A stretch of DNA of 64,000 nt, taken from the NCBI GenBank assembly GCA_021737785.1, contig JAIPDI010000007.1, forward strand, positions 1 through 64,000, written 5' to 3'. The stretch's first letter is position 1; each line of letters starts with the position of its first letter. The DNA is from Deltaproteobacteria bacterium. GTDB lineage: Bacteria; Desulfobacterota; DSM-4660; Desulfatiglandales; Desulfatiglandaceae. Under the pieces are notes generated by a model, which saw only the letters and a list, made by a program, of their open reading frames with translations, ran no database searches and had not been told where the DNA came from. The translations under genes were made by a program, and so were the position numbers. Below, piece after piece: positions 23,437-31,870 of the stretch.

Positions 23437-24776
23437 GCAACCCACTCGATCGCCCGGTCAGGCCGTTGGCTGAAAGAATGCGGCCCAAGAGTCTGGATGA
23501 GATAGTGGGGCAGGAACACCTCCTGGGGCCAGGGGCTTTTTTAAGAAGGGCCCTGCAAAGCGGTCGCATATTTTCAGTCATCTTCTGGGGTCCTCCGGGT
23601 TCCGGTAAAACAACGCTTGCCAGGCTTATGGGAGAGGCCGCTCAATGTGCTTCCCGTTCATTTTCTGCGGTGACCTCCGGGTTGAAGGAGTTGAGGGGGG
23701 TTATTGCCGAGGCTGAAGTGGAAAGGAGTAAGTCCAACAGGCCCACCATCCTTTTTGTAGATGAGATTCACCGGTTCAACAAGGCCCAGCAGGATGCCTT
23801 TCTCCCCCATGTGGAAAATGGGCTCATCATCCTCATCGGCGCCACTACCCAAAACCCATCCTTTGAGGTGATTCCGCCGCTCCTCTCAAGGGCCAGGGTG
23901 ATGGTCCTTCACCCGCTCGACAGAGACGATCTGGAGACCCTCCTGCGCCGGGCTGTTTCAGACCGGACCAGAGGTCTGGGAACTCTGGATGTCCGGGTCG
24001 CTCCCGAGGCCATGGACTACCTCGTTGAACTGGCCCAGGGGGATGCCCGCGTGGCCCTCAATAATCTGGAATCAGCCGCCTACGCTGTTATGGATACACG
24101 GCCTGACGGTCCCGTGCACCTGGCCTTGAAAGATCTTGAAAAAGCCTTGGATCGGAAGGCGCTCCCCTATGACAGGGACGGCGAGCACCATTACGATACT
24201 ATTTCCGCCTTTCACAAGAGTCTTCGGGGGAGTGATGCCCAGGCCTCGGTCTACTGGCTCTACCGGATGCTCATGGCCGGAGAAGATCCGCTCTTCATCT
24301 GCCGGCGGATGATCCGATTTGCCTCTGAAGATGTGGGATTGGCCGATCCCCGCGCCCTGCCCATGGCCCTGTCCGCCTTCGAGGCTTGGCAGAAGATAGG
24401 TCCTCCCGAGGCGGAACTGGCCTTGGCCGAGGCTGCGGTCTATCTGGCCTCGGCGCCCAAGAGCAACGCCTTGTATCTGACCGAAAAGGCCGTCAAAGAG
24501 GAGATCCGGCAATCCGGGTCACTTCCGGTTCCCCTTCACATCCGGAACGCCCCGACCCGCCTCATGAAGAAGCTGGGCTACAGCCGGGGCTACCGCTATC
24601 CTCACAATTATCCGGGGGCATGGATCAGTCAGGACTACCTCCCTGAAAACCTGAGGAACCGGGTCTTCTACCGGCCAACTCAAAGGGGGTTTGAGCAGGA
24701 AATCAGAAGGCGGATGGACAGCTTTCGCAGGGCGGCGCATGCAGAGACCAGGAGCGCCGCAAAGACGAAGGAGTGA
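23433..24776 (+). CDS. rarA: Replication-associated recombination protein A (RarA/MgsA)
   Basis: RarA is an AAA+ ATPase related to clamp loaders that acts at stalled forks and ssDNA ends. The 447-residue protein has [23 protein letters not shown], Walker [10 protein letters not shown] (residues 53-61), Walker [11 protein letters not shown], sensor-1 [11 protein letters not shown] and the C-terminal tetramerisation region ([20 protein letters not shown]). ATG 23433 overlaps the stop of the kinase-like gene (ATGA); an upstream in-frame start at 23322 lies inside that gene and is rejected. A hairpin at 24813-24855 follows. Confidence 0.93.
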   Translation: MSNPLDRPVRPLAERMRPKSLDEIVGQEHLLGPGAFLRRALQSGRIFSVIFWGPPGSGKTTLARLMGEAAQCASRSFSAVTSGLKELRGVIAEAEVERSKSNRPTILFVDEIHRFNKAQQDAFLPHVENGLIILIGATTQNPSFEVIPPLLSRARVMVLHPLDRDDLETLLRRAVSDRTRGLGTLDVRVAPEAMDYLVELAQGDARVALNNLESAAYAVMDTRPDGPVHLALKDLEKALDRKALPYDRDGEHHYDTISAFHKSLRGSDAQASVYWLYRMLMAGEDPLFICRRMIRFASEDVGLADPRALPMALSAFEAWQKIGPPEAELALAEAAVYLASAPKSNALYLTEKAVKEEIRQSGSLPVPLHIRNAPTRLMKKLGYSRGYRYPHNYPGAWISQDYLPENLRNRVFYRPTQRGFEQEIRRRMDSFRRAAHAETRSAAKTKE

Positions 24777-24812
24777 AACAGATCAGGCCGGAAAAGACAG
24801 ATCAATGCCCCC

Positions 24813-24855
24813 AAAAAAAGATCCATAAGCATGTTAACTCACTTATGGATCTTTT
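24813..24855 (-). terminator. Bidirectional terminator between rarA and tRNA-Ser
   Basis: An 11-bp stem (AGATCCATAAG, 24819-24829, with its complement at 24842-24852) has A7 on one side and T4 on the other. On the minus strand the T7 tract ends the tRNA-Ser transcript; on the plus strand it can end rarA. Confidence 0.85.
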
Positions 24856-24864
24856 GGATTATTC

Positions 24865-24950
24865 TGGCGGAGGGAGGGAGATTCGAACTCCCGGAGCTTT
24901 CGCTCAACGGTTTTCAAGACCGCCGCCTTCAACCACTCGGCCATCCCTCC
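24865..24950 (-). tRNA. tRNA-Ser (anticodon UGA)
   Basis: On the minus strand an 86-base cloverleaf is readable: acceptor GGAGGGA pairs with TCCCTCC, discriminator G and an encoded CCA follow. The anticodon loop is CTTGAAA (UGA), a long variable arm (GAGCGAAAGCTC) is typical of serine tRNAs, and the T loop is TTCGAAT. A terminator follows. Confidence 0.97.
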
Positions 24951-25041
24951 GGCGTCCGTCGAGGGGCATTGTGCCCGACGCCGGACCCGTATCTGCGTAA
25001 AATGTAAGGTACACTTTGATCAAAGACAAGAGAAAAGCGCA

Positions 25042-26055
25042 TCAGGGTTCCGTCTTCAAAAAGGTCTCCACCTTTGCTTCTTTTCTGAGTTTGGCCACGA
25101 ATTCCATCACCTCTTTCTGGACCTTTTCCTGCTTCAGATATTGACTAATCCGTTCCTTTATTTCGTCAAACGGAACAGTACTTTCAGGTTTTTTATCGGT
25201 AACCTTGATCAGGTGATGTCCAAACTGTGTCTCAACGATATCGCTCACTTCGCCGGGTTTCATGCTAAATGCGGCCTCCTCAAAAGGGGGCACCATTTGG
25301 CCCCTGCCGAAATATCCCAAATCGCCTCCTTTGGAACTGCTCGGGCACTCAGAATTGGCCTTTGCCAATTCGGCAAAATCCTCACCCTTTTTTTCCTTCC
25401 CCTGGATATCCTTGATCTTCTTGAGGGCTTCGGCCTTTTCAGATTCCTTGGCGTCCGGGTTTACTTTTATCAGGATATGACTGGCCCGGACCTGTTCGGC
25501 CTGCCTGAACATATCAGGATGAGTGTCATAATAGTCCCTGATCTCTTTTTCGGGAACCGATATGTTATTCACAAATTTATCCACAACAAACTTCTCTGTA
25601 GCCAGGGCCTTTTCAATGTCGGTCTTCATCTGGGCCTCAGAAAGATTCATCTGCTGCAATGCTTTTTTGTAACCCTCATCATCGGGGAATCGCTTTTTCC
25701 ATTGCTCCAGTCGTTCATTAACCGTCTTTTCATCAATCCGGATGCCTTCTTTTTTGCTCTCCTGGTACAAGAGCTCACTCCCGATGAGTTGATCGAGCAC
25801 GCCCTCTTTCATTTGGGCATCATCGGCTGTTTTCCCCATCTTGGAAAACTGCTGCTTTGCGAAGCCTAATGCCCGGTCAAAATCCGCTTGAGTGATCGGG
25901 GTCCCATTTACCATCGCCACATTTTCCCCCTGGCCGGGTAATGAATCCTTGGCTGGTGAAGCCTTTTCGTCTGCTGCAGATGCCTGCCATCCTACCGTGA
26001 TGAAGGCAAGTGCGATGATCATCGCCTTCACCCGTGTCTTCTGTCTGTCTTGCAT
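25042..26055 (-). CDS. Periplasmic peptidyl-prolyl isomerase (SurA/PpiC type)
   Basis: This 337-residue exported chaperone-isomerase has a signal peptide (MIIALAFITVGWQASAADE), a SurA_N-like helical domain (TQADFDRALGFAKQ to EKFVVDKFV) and a single parvulin domain near the C-terminus (ASHILIKV, SSKGGDLGYFGRGQMVPPFEEAAF, TQFGHHLIKVTDK). It should assist folding of outer-membrane proteins such as the porin at 38946. ATG 26055 has GGAGA upstream; the longer frame up to 26226 would destroy the signal peptide position. The gene stands alone, with tRNA-Ser downstream. Confidence 0.9.
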   Translation of the reverse strand: MQDRQKTRVKAMIIALAFITVGWQASAADEKASPAKDSLPGQGENVAMVNGTPITQADFDRALGFAKQQFSKMGKTADDAQMKEGVLDQLIGSELLYQESKKEGIRIDEKTVNERLEQWKKRFPDDEGYKKALQQMNLSEAQMKTDIEKALATEKFVVDKFVNNISVPEKEIRDYYDTHPDMFRQAEQVRASHILIKVNPDAKESEKAEALKKIKDIQGKEKKGEDFAELAKANSECPSSSKGGDLGYFGRGQMVPPFEEAAFSMKPGEVSDIVETQFGHHLIKVTDKKPESTVPFDEIKERISQYLKQEKVQKEVMEFVAKLRKEAKVETFLKTEP

Positions 26056-26510
26056 TGATGTCTCCTTTCCTTGTGAAAACCCAAAAAGCACCTTTAGAAG
26101 GCCTGTTTTCTCTTGAGTGTCTGTAATGCGACCGAATATAAAAAAACCTGAACCGAAACTGCACAGGTCAAAGTTTCCATATTTTCTATCCGATCTTAAC
26201 AAATTAGGGTACATTCTGTATAGCACCTTTTCAGCCGGCCTAGCAAGCGATATCTATGGAAAACTTCGACAACAGATTCGAAGGATTCCATTCTGAAAGG
26301 TATAAAAGATTGAAGATCTAATCACTTACACCTTGCTGCAGATTCGGCGGGAAGCCATGGGGCAGGGGTAGAAGAGGGTCTGGAAACTGCGGCTTCACAT
26401 TCGGTCTCAAACCTGCTAGCATTATGCAAACTGTGTGGCCCTGGGCCTAACATGAAAGCGCTATTTTCCCGGATTCCCAGACCGGGGCAGAAAGGTTGCA
26501 ATCGGTTTGT
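26056..26510. other. Intergenic gap without identifiable gene
   Basis: A 455-base AT-richer gap between two divergent genes. No ORF with a credible start, no tRNA-like fold and no clear repeat was found; weak promoter-like sequences only. Confidence 0.5.
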
Positions 26511-27341
26511 ATGATGAATACAACAGCCGCGAGAGACAAAAAAAATCGTCTTGTCAGTTCCTTGAGGAAGTTCGATTCCCTGCTGGTGGCGTTTTCCGGC
26601 GGTGTGGACAGTGCATTCCTTTTGACTGTCGCCCGGGAAGCCCTGGGGAAAAAGGTGGCGGCGGCTACGGCAGTCTCCCCCATTCACCCCCGGCGGGAGC
26701 AGAATGACGCCGTCAGTTTTGCAGGAGACAGAAAGATTGCGCATTTTCTCTTTAAAACAAATGAAATGGAGATCCCGGAATTCATAGCCAACCATATGGA
26801 CAGATGCTATCATTGTAAAAAAGCGCTCAGCAAAAGACTCCTTCAGATCGCCGGAGAAAAGTCGATAGGCCATGTGGCACACGGCGCCAATGTGGATGAT
26901 CTGGAAGATTATCGTCCTGGGCAGAGGGCTGCCAGGGAAGCCGGGATCATCGCCCCCTTGATCGACGCAGACTTGTCCAAGGAGGAGATCCGTTTTCTGG
27001 CGAAAGAGATGGGTCTTTCCGAATGGGACAAGCCTGCCATGGCGTGTCTCGCCACCCGGTTTCCTTATGGATGCCCTATTACTGAAAAGGGACTCGGAAT
27101 GGTTGAAGCAGCTGAGGCATTCCTTTCAGCCCAGGGGTTCAGGGGCGTTCGAGTCAGGCATCACGGCCCTGTTGCAAGGGTAGAGGCGGCTTCTTCGGAG
27201 ATACATCGGATAGTAAGGGAGGAAACAAGGAACGCCATTGTGGAGAGGCTCCGAAAAATCGGTTTTGATCATGTTGCCTTGGACTTGGAGGGATACATAT
27301 CCGGAAAGATGAACCGGGGGATAGAGGAATTGCGGGATTAG
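26511..27341 (+). CDS. larE: LarE-like sacrificial sulfur transferase
   Basis: LarE donates its own cysteine sulfur, after AMP activation, to build the nickel-pincer cofactor of lactate racemase. The 276-residue protein has the PP-loop AFSGGVDSAFLL (SGGVDS at 29-34), a CYHC pair (C99, C102) and the conserved MACLATRFPYG, where C179 matches the sacrificial Cys. No larA, larB or larC lies in the window. The start is either ATG 26511 or 26514; the upstream TTG 26496 is too close to its AAGG box. Downstream lie a HyuA-like gene and an HDAC-like gene on the same strand. Confidence 0.87.
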   Translation: MMNTTAARDKKNRLVSSLRKFDSLLVAFSGGVDSAFLLTVAREALGKKVAAATAVSPIHPRREQNDAVSFAGDRKIAHFLFKTNEMEIPEFIANHMDRCYHCKKALSKRLLQIAGEKSIGHVAHGANVDDLEDYRPGQRAAREAGIIAPLIDADLSKEEIRFLAKEMGLSEWDKPAMACLATRFPYGCPITEKGLGMVEAAEAFLSAQGFRGVRVRHHGPVARVEAASSEIHRIVREETRNAIVERLRKIGFDHVALDLEGYISGKMNRGIEELRD

Positions 27342-27394
27342 AGGATTAAGTGATGACTATCTGCGAAATCTGCGGATGGGATCGAGGGTGAACC

Positions 27395-29062
27395 ATGATA
27401 TTGGGCCTTGATGTGGGGGGGACTCAGACCGATGCCGTATTAATCCAGGAAGGTCGGGTTGTCGCTGCCGCCAAAACCCCGACCACCGGAGATCTCTTGG
27501 CTACCCTGAGGATCGCCCTCGAAAACACCCTGGGCCATGTGGATCCGGGAAGACTGGTACGGATGGCCTTCTCGACCACCATGGCCACCAATGCCATTGT
27601 GGAAGACCGTCTGGATGATGCCGGGATGATCGTATCCTCGGGACCGGGATTGAATCCGGAATGGTTCTCCGTAGGGCCGTCGTACCATGTGGTGGATGGA
27701 TGCCTGGACCATCAGGGGTTTGAGACCAAGCCTCTGGACCGGTCAGCGGTCATGAACGCCGCCTCATCCATCCTCAACGCCGGCATTCCGGTCCTTGGCG
27801 TAGTCAGCAAGTTCTCTGTTCGGAATCCATGGCATGAACTCCAGGCCGCAGACTGGGTGGGACACTCTTTTTCCCACGTGGCCATGGGACACCGGATCTC
27901 GGGGGCCCTCAATTTCCCCCGGCGGATTGCCACGACCTATCTGAATGCCGCCCTTTACAGGCTGCACAAGAACTTCTCAGATGCCCTTATCCATATTCTG
28001 AGGGAGAAAGGCCTCTCCGGTCCCCGCTATCTTCTGAAACCCGACGGTGGGACCATAGATCTGGACATGAGCATCCAGCGGCCTGCGCAGACCGCCCAGT
28101 CGGGTCCGGCAGCGAGCGTCATGGGGGCCCTGGCCCTGGACGGATGTGAAGGCGTCACACTGGTCCTCGACGTGGGAGGAACCACAACGGACATGTCAGT
28201 AGTGATCGATGGCACGCCGCTGCTCAAGCCCCTCGGCATCCGGTTAGGTCCTTATCAGACCCTGATCCGCTCTCTGCTGACCCATTCCATCGGGATTGGC
28301 GGGGACAGCGAGGTCCGCATGGCGCAAGACGGCAAACTCAAAATCGGGCCGGTTCGCAGAGGGGAACCTGCGGGCTTTGGCGGCCCGGCGCCGACTCCCA
28401 CGGATGCGATGATTACCCTTGGTTTATTAGATGCAGGAAAGAGGGATGTCTCCAGGCTTGCCATGGAAAAAGTGGGGGAGACTGCGGGGTGGGACGGCGC
28501 TGCCACGGCCGAAAGGATCTTGCAGGGAATGGCTGAGGCCATTGCCGCATCTGCCAGGGCCTTTGTATACGACATCAATGCACAACCGGTCTATACCATC
28601 CATGAGGTCCTGGCGGATCAACGGGTCGAACCCACGTCGGTTCTCATTATCGGCGGGCCTGCGCCCCAGATTGCCGGGTATATCGGGAAGGCCTTGGGCC
28701 TGCCGTGCCGTTTTCCCCGGCATTACGGTGTGGCAAATGCCGTGGGCGCGGCCGTGGCCAGGGTTACTTCAGAGATCACCTTGCAGGCGGATACCCAGAG
28801 GGGCTCGGTGATTATCTCCGAAGCAGCTGTGGAAAATGACATCGACGCCGGCTTCACTATGGATCAGGCCATGTCCCTCGGCCGGGCAGTCCTTTGCCGG
28901 CAGGCTGCAATTAACGGGGCCGATGAAAAGGGGCTGGAAATCTCTATCCTCGAGAGACAGGCCTTCACCATGATAAGGGGCTACATGAGAACCGGCCGGA
29001 ATATCCGTCTCAAGATGGGCATCACGCCTGGGCTCATCCCGGAATGGAAGAGAGGAGGCTGA
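27395..29062 (+). CDS. Hydantoinase/oxoprolinase (HyuA) family protein, third copy
   Basis: This 555-residue HyuA-family ATPase-fold protein has LDVGGTQTDAVLI at the N-terminus, TTMATNAIVE, QTAQSGPAASVMGAL, LDVGGTTTDMSVV and a C-terminal IIGGPAPQIAGYIG. It is shorter than the two carboxylase-operon copies and has no HyuB partner beside it. It lies 53 bp after larE and 2 bp before the start of the HDAC-like gene, so it is probably co-transcribed with both. A stand-alone HyuA may act on a small amide or thiohydantoin-like metabolite; I cannot say more. Confidence 0.8.
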   Translation: MILGLDVGGTQTDAVLIQEGRVVAAAKTPTTGDLLATLRIALENTLGHVDPGRLVRMAFSTTMATNAIVEDRLDDAGMIVSSGPGLNPEWFSVGPSYHVVDGCLDHQGFETKPLDRSAVMNAASSILNAGIPVLGVVSKFSVRNPWHELQAADWVGHSFSHVAMGHRISGALNFPRRIATTYLNAALYRLHKNFSDALIHILREKGLSGPRYLLKPDGGTIDLDMSIQRPAQTAQSGPAASVMGALALDGCEGVTLVLDVGGTTTDMSVVIDGTPLLKPLGIRLGPYQTLIRSLLTHSIGIGGDSEVRMAQDGKLKIGPVRRGEPAGFGGPAPTPTDAMITLGLLDAGKRDVSRLAMEKVGETAGWDGAATAERILQGMAEAIAASARAFVYDINAQPVYTIHEVLADQRVEPTSVLIIGGPAPQIAGYIGKALGLPCRFPRHYGVANAVGAAVARVTSEITLQADTQRGSVIISEAAVENDIDAGFTMDQAMSLGRAVLCRQAAINGADEKGLEISILERQAFTMIRGYMRTGRNIRLKMGITPGLIPEWKRGG

Positions 29063-29064
29063 AT

Positions 29065-30372
29065 ATGCTCCATGCCGTGCGTCGAACAGGTCTGGTTTTT
29101 TTCCCCGCCTATGACTGGGCGATCAGCCCTTCCCACCCGGAACGGGAGGAGCGCCTGTTGTATACCCAGGATCAGGTTCTGGAAGAGGGGCTTCTGGACA
29201 TCGACGGGATTATTGAATACCGGGTCCGGCCCGCCGGATTTGAGGACATCCGGCGCATTCACTTCTGCGTGCCCGATGAGGCCGCGGTCACCACGGAGAG
29301 TCACCTGATTTCTGCGGGTGGGTGTCTGGTGGCGGCTGATGCGGTGCTCAAGGGCGAGGTGGAGAGCGCCTTCGCCCTGGTGCGGCCGCCCGGTCATCAT
29401 GCTATGCGGGTGGTTCACGGCAACCGGGGTTTCTGCAATATTAACAACGAAGCGGTCATGATCGAGTATATCCGGGAAAAATATGGAATCCGAAGGGTCG
29501 CCATTGTGGATACAGACTGCCACCACGGCGACGGGTCCCAGGATATCTACTGGCACGACCCCAACACCCTCTTTATTTCCATCCACCAGGACGGCCGCAC
29601 CCTCTATCCGGGATCTGGATTTCCCCATGAAACAGGCGGTCCCAATGCACAGGGGATGACCATCAATATCCCTCTCCCCCCGCAGACCGGAGAAGAAGGC
29701 TTTCTATATGTGCTGGAAGAGCTGGTGATGCCCCTGTTGGAGAAATTCGAGCCGGAGTTGGTGATCAATTCTGCGGGACAGGATAACCATTTCAACGACC
29801 CCATCACCAACATGAATTTCTCGGCCCGGGGATACGCGGCCCTCAATGCCCGCCTGAGACCGGACATCGCCGTTCTGGAAGGGGGATACGCCGTGGAAAA
29901 CGCCCTTCCCTACGTGAATGTAGGGATTATCATGGCCATGGCCGGAATGGACACATCCTGTGTAAAGGAGCCTAACTATGACACAGACTATCGGCCTCAA
30001 CCGTCTGAGATCACGGGGTATATCGCAGATCTGGTGGACCGGCTGAGGGGTGTTTTCCTAGAGGGCGGGTTGAAAACGGTCCCCTGCGAGGAGGGGGAGG
30101 TCGTCCAAAGGAGCAGGGATATTTATTACGACACGGACAATATCCATGAGCGGCAGCACGAGAAGATCCGATGCTGCAAGGCGTGCCCGGGGGCCTTCTC
30201 TATCGCGTCCACCTCCAACCGTGGCCAGCATATTCTGGCGGTACATGTTCCCCTGGGGGCGTGCCGGGCATGTCGGGACATCGGGTCCGCCTGGTTTGAG
30301 GAAGGGACCCGGGGGGCGTTTACTCACGTATACCTGCAGGATCGGGTAAGGGGCGTGTACGAGAAGACCTGA
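29065..30372 (+). CDS. HDAC / acetylpolyamine amidohydrolase-like protein with C-terminal Cys motif
   Basis: This 435-residue member of the zinc-dependent histone-deacetylase superfamily has SHPERE near the N-terminus, RPPGHHAM, GFCNINNEAV, DTDCHHGDG, the metal-site loop SAGQDNHFNDP and LEGGYA. Zinc ligands (Asp and His of DTDCHHG, Asp of QDNH) are present. Bacterial relatives deacetylate polyamines, acetoin-related or acyl-lysine substrates. The last ~67 residues are extra: CxxC pairs at C371/C374 and C400/C403 suggest a second zinc site. ATG 29065 has AGAGGAGG upstream. It is third in the larE gene group. Confidence 0.85.
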   Translation: MLHAVRRTGLVFFPAYDWAISPSHPEREERLLYTQDQVLEEGLLDIDGIIEYRVRPAGFEDIRRIHFCVPDEAAVTTESHLISAGGCLVAADAVLKGEVESAFALVRPPGHHAMRVVHGNRGFCNINNEAVMIEYIREKYGIRRVAIVDTDCHHGDGSQDIYWHDPNTLFISIHQDGRTLYPGSGFPHETGGPNAQGMTINIPLPPQTGEEGFLYVLEELVMPLLEKFEPELVINSAGQDNHFNDPITNMNFSARGYAALNARLRPDIAVLEGGYAVENALPYVNVGIIMAMAGMDTSCVKEPNYDTDYRPQPSEITGYIADLVDRLRGVFLEGGLKTVPCEEGEVVQRSRDIYYDTDNIHERQHEKIRCCKACPGAFSIASTSNRGQHILAVHVPLGACRACRDIGSAWFEEGTRGAFTHVYLQDRVRGVYEKT

Positions 30373-30511
30373 GGGTCTGAAAAGTGACCATAAATGGCAT
30401 AAAGCGGCACAGCCGCAACCAAAAAGGAGGGCGTAAAGCCCAATAGGAGTTTCCAGGCGCGCGCGGGTTTCTACTCCGCGCTCCTTGGGAACGGCACGTA
30501 AAGGCGGCCAC

Positions 30512-30850
30512 ATGACAACACGTAATGACTGGGACCGTGATCCCGCTGTAAGGGCCATGCGCGGGCTTTTTTCCAGGATGGAGGCCGGCCAGGATGATCT
30601 GCTTAAAGAAGTGGGGATCTCGTCCCATGACAGCAGACTCAGACCTTGCCGTGAAGAGGCCAGGGATTTTTTTGAACGGGTGCTTTCCCTCTCTGCGGCA
30701 AGAGGTCGTGAACAGAGCGAGGTGGATGCCGCCGCCCTGTATATTCACTGCCTGATCCGGGCCTTGAAACAGCATGGCCTGCCGGTCCCGGCCGGGGCTT
30801 TCCAGAAAGACAGCCCGATTGAGGAACTGTTCCGGGAGATTATGAAATGA
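30512..30850 (+). CDS. Hypothetical protein, helical
   Basis: This is a 112-residue, mainly helical protein without membrane segments. It shows segments RDDWDRDP-like at the N-terminus and EEARDFFERVLSLSAARG in the middle. ATG 30512 is in-frame; GGCGGCC upstream is a weak ribosome site. It overlaps the next hypothetical gene by 4 bp (ATGA), so the two act as a pair. Following the HDAC-like gene by 139 bp, it may belong to the same transcript. No family recognised. Confidence 0.55.
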   Translation: MTTRNDWDRDPAVRAMRGLFSRMEAGQDDLLKEVGISSHDSRLRPCREEARDFFERVLSLSAARGREQSEVDAAALYIHCLIRALKQHGLPVPAGAFQKDSPIEELFREIMK

Positions 30851-31182
30851 TCCGGCTGAGGCTGTTTGGCAGGTGCCGCATCTATCACGATCCGGTAAGC
30901 CCGGTCCTCCGCGCACCTGCCCAGATCGGGTGGGATGCCTGGTTCAGGACCATCGATCTGGTAACCTCCAGGCGCCTGAAGGGAAAGGAACTTCTCATGA
31001 GGACACGGGGCTGGTGGACGGTTGAGCCTTCTCTGGTGGCCGAGATCGTGGAGTCCCGTGGCCGCCTGGTTGTAGGCGATGAGGGCGAATTGATGGTGGA
31101 ATTTGAAAACGAAAGAGAGGCCCAAGCCCTCTCTGTTGATCTGCGGGATCGATTTGGCGACCAGGTGCTTCTTGCACCCTGA
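30847..31182 (+). CDS. Hypothetical protein coupled to the previous gene
   Basis: This 111-residue protein has a strand-rich start (MIRLRLFGRCRIYHD) and an acidic end (GELMVEFENEREAQALSV). It overlaps the upstream gene by 4 bp. No motif or signal peptide was found. The repeated Trp residues in GWDAWF and GWWTVEP are the only striking feature. Confidence 0.6.
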   Translation: MIRLRLFGRCRIYHDPVSPVLRAPAQIGWDAWFRTIDLVTSRRLKGKELLMRTRGWWTVEPSLVAEIVESRGRLVVGDEGELMVEFENEREAQALSVDLRDRFGDQVLLAP

Positions 31183-31212
31183 GTTCTGGAGCCGGCGCCG
31201 GAAAATCTGTTA

Positions 31213-31302
31213 TGATCACACGAGGCCACAGAGACACACAGGAAAAGGACCGGAAAATATCCGGTTAAGAATTCTCCGGGTCTCTGCGTCTCCATGTGGG
31301 AC
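31213..31302. repeat. Imperfect inverted repeat element, copy C
   Basis: The left arm (31216-31243: CACACGAGGCCACAGAGACA) and right arm (31277-31302: ending CATGTGGGACG) pair imperfectly. This is the most diverged of the three related elements. Confidence 0.4.
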
Positions 31303-31351
31303 GAACGCCTTTTTAGGTCTGGCTATTTGAAAGGACAGGGAGGTTTCAGAA

Positions 31352-31798
31352 ATGATACAGGAGATGTTTGCCGATAGAGGGGAGTACGCTGAGATGGCAG
31401 GGCTCCTGGACACATGGACAGCGGATCCGGGGAATGTCAAAGCGGCATTTATCCAACTCAGGGATTCCCTCTCAAAAAGGGAGAAGGCAATTTTTTATTT
31501 TAAATCGCGAGCAGGTATCAGCCATTCCTTCAGGGCATATGTGCCAAAAGGCGGCGAAACAGCGGATCGGCTTTTTGTCATGGTGGATATTGTTGACGAT
31601 GATCCGGAAAACAGATGGCTTTCGGTATGTTTTTACGGGGATATGATTACGGATCCGGACGAGACAGGCGATCTGGTGCCGGGGGGTTTGCTGGGAGAAG
31701 ACGGCTACTGCTTTGATCTGTACGAATATGATGGTGAGATGATTTCATATTTAAAGGAGCGGATCGAAGAGGCGCACAGGAACAGCCTGGCCCACTGA
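31352..31798 (+). CDS. Hypothetical protein, unknown function
   Basis: A 148-residue soluble, acidic protein (VMVDIVDDDPENRWLSVCFYGDMITDPDE). The start at ATG 31352 follows ACAGGGAGG. Its fold cannot be assigned; the central strand-rich core could be a small alpha/beta domain. It lies between repeat copy C and a terminator shared with the convergent ClpX-like gene. Confidence 0.65.
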   Translation: MIQEMFADRGEYAEMAGLLDTWTADPGNVKAAFIQLRDSLSKREKAIFYFKSRAGISHSFRAYVPKGGETADRLFVMVDIVDDDPENRWLSVCFYGDMITDPDETGDLVPGGLLGEDGYCFDLYEYDGEMISYLKERIEEAHRNSLAH

Positions 31799-31827
31799 AT
31801 TGGCGATGGGGAACAGGTTTATAAGAA

Positions 31828-31853
31828 ACAGGATGCCCCTTCGGGCATCCTGT
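31828..31853. terminator. Bidirectional terminator hairpin with UUCG-type loop
   Basis: ACAGGATGCCC (31828-31838) pairs perfectly with 31843-31853 around CTTC, making a stable C(UUCG)G-type tetraloop. It sits between convergent genes; no long T-run follows. Confidence 0.7.
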
Positions 31854-31870
31854 CTAAGAAATGGACCTGA

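Noticed and set aside
24773-25000. 75-residue ORF over the tRNA region
   Set aside because: It is the translated antisense of tRNA-Ser (GGGREIRTPGAFAQRFSRPP-like peptides are a known artefact).
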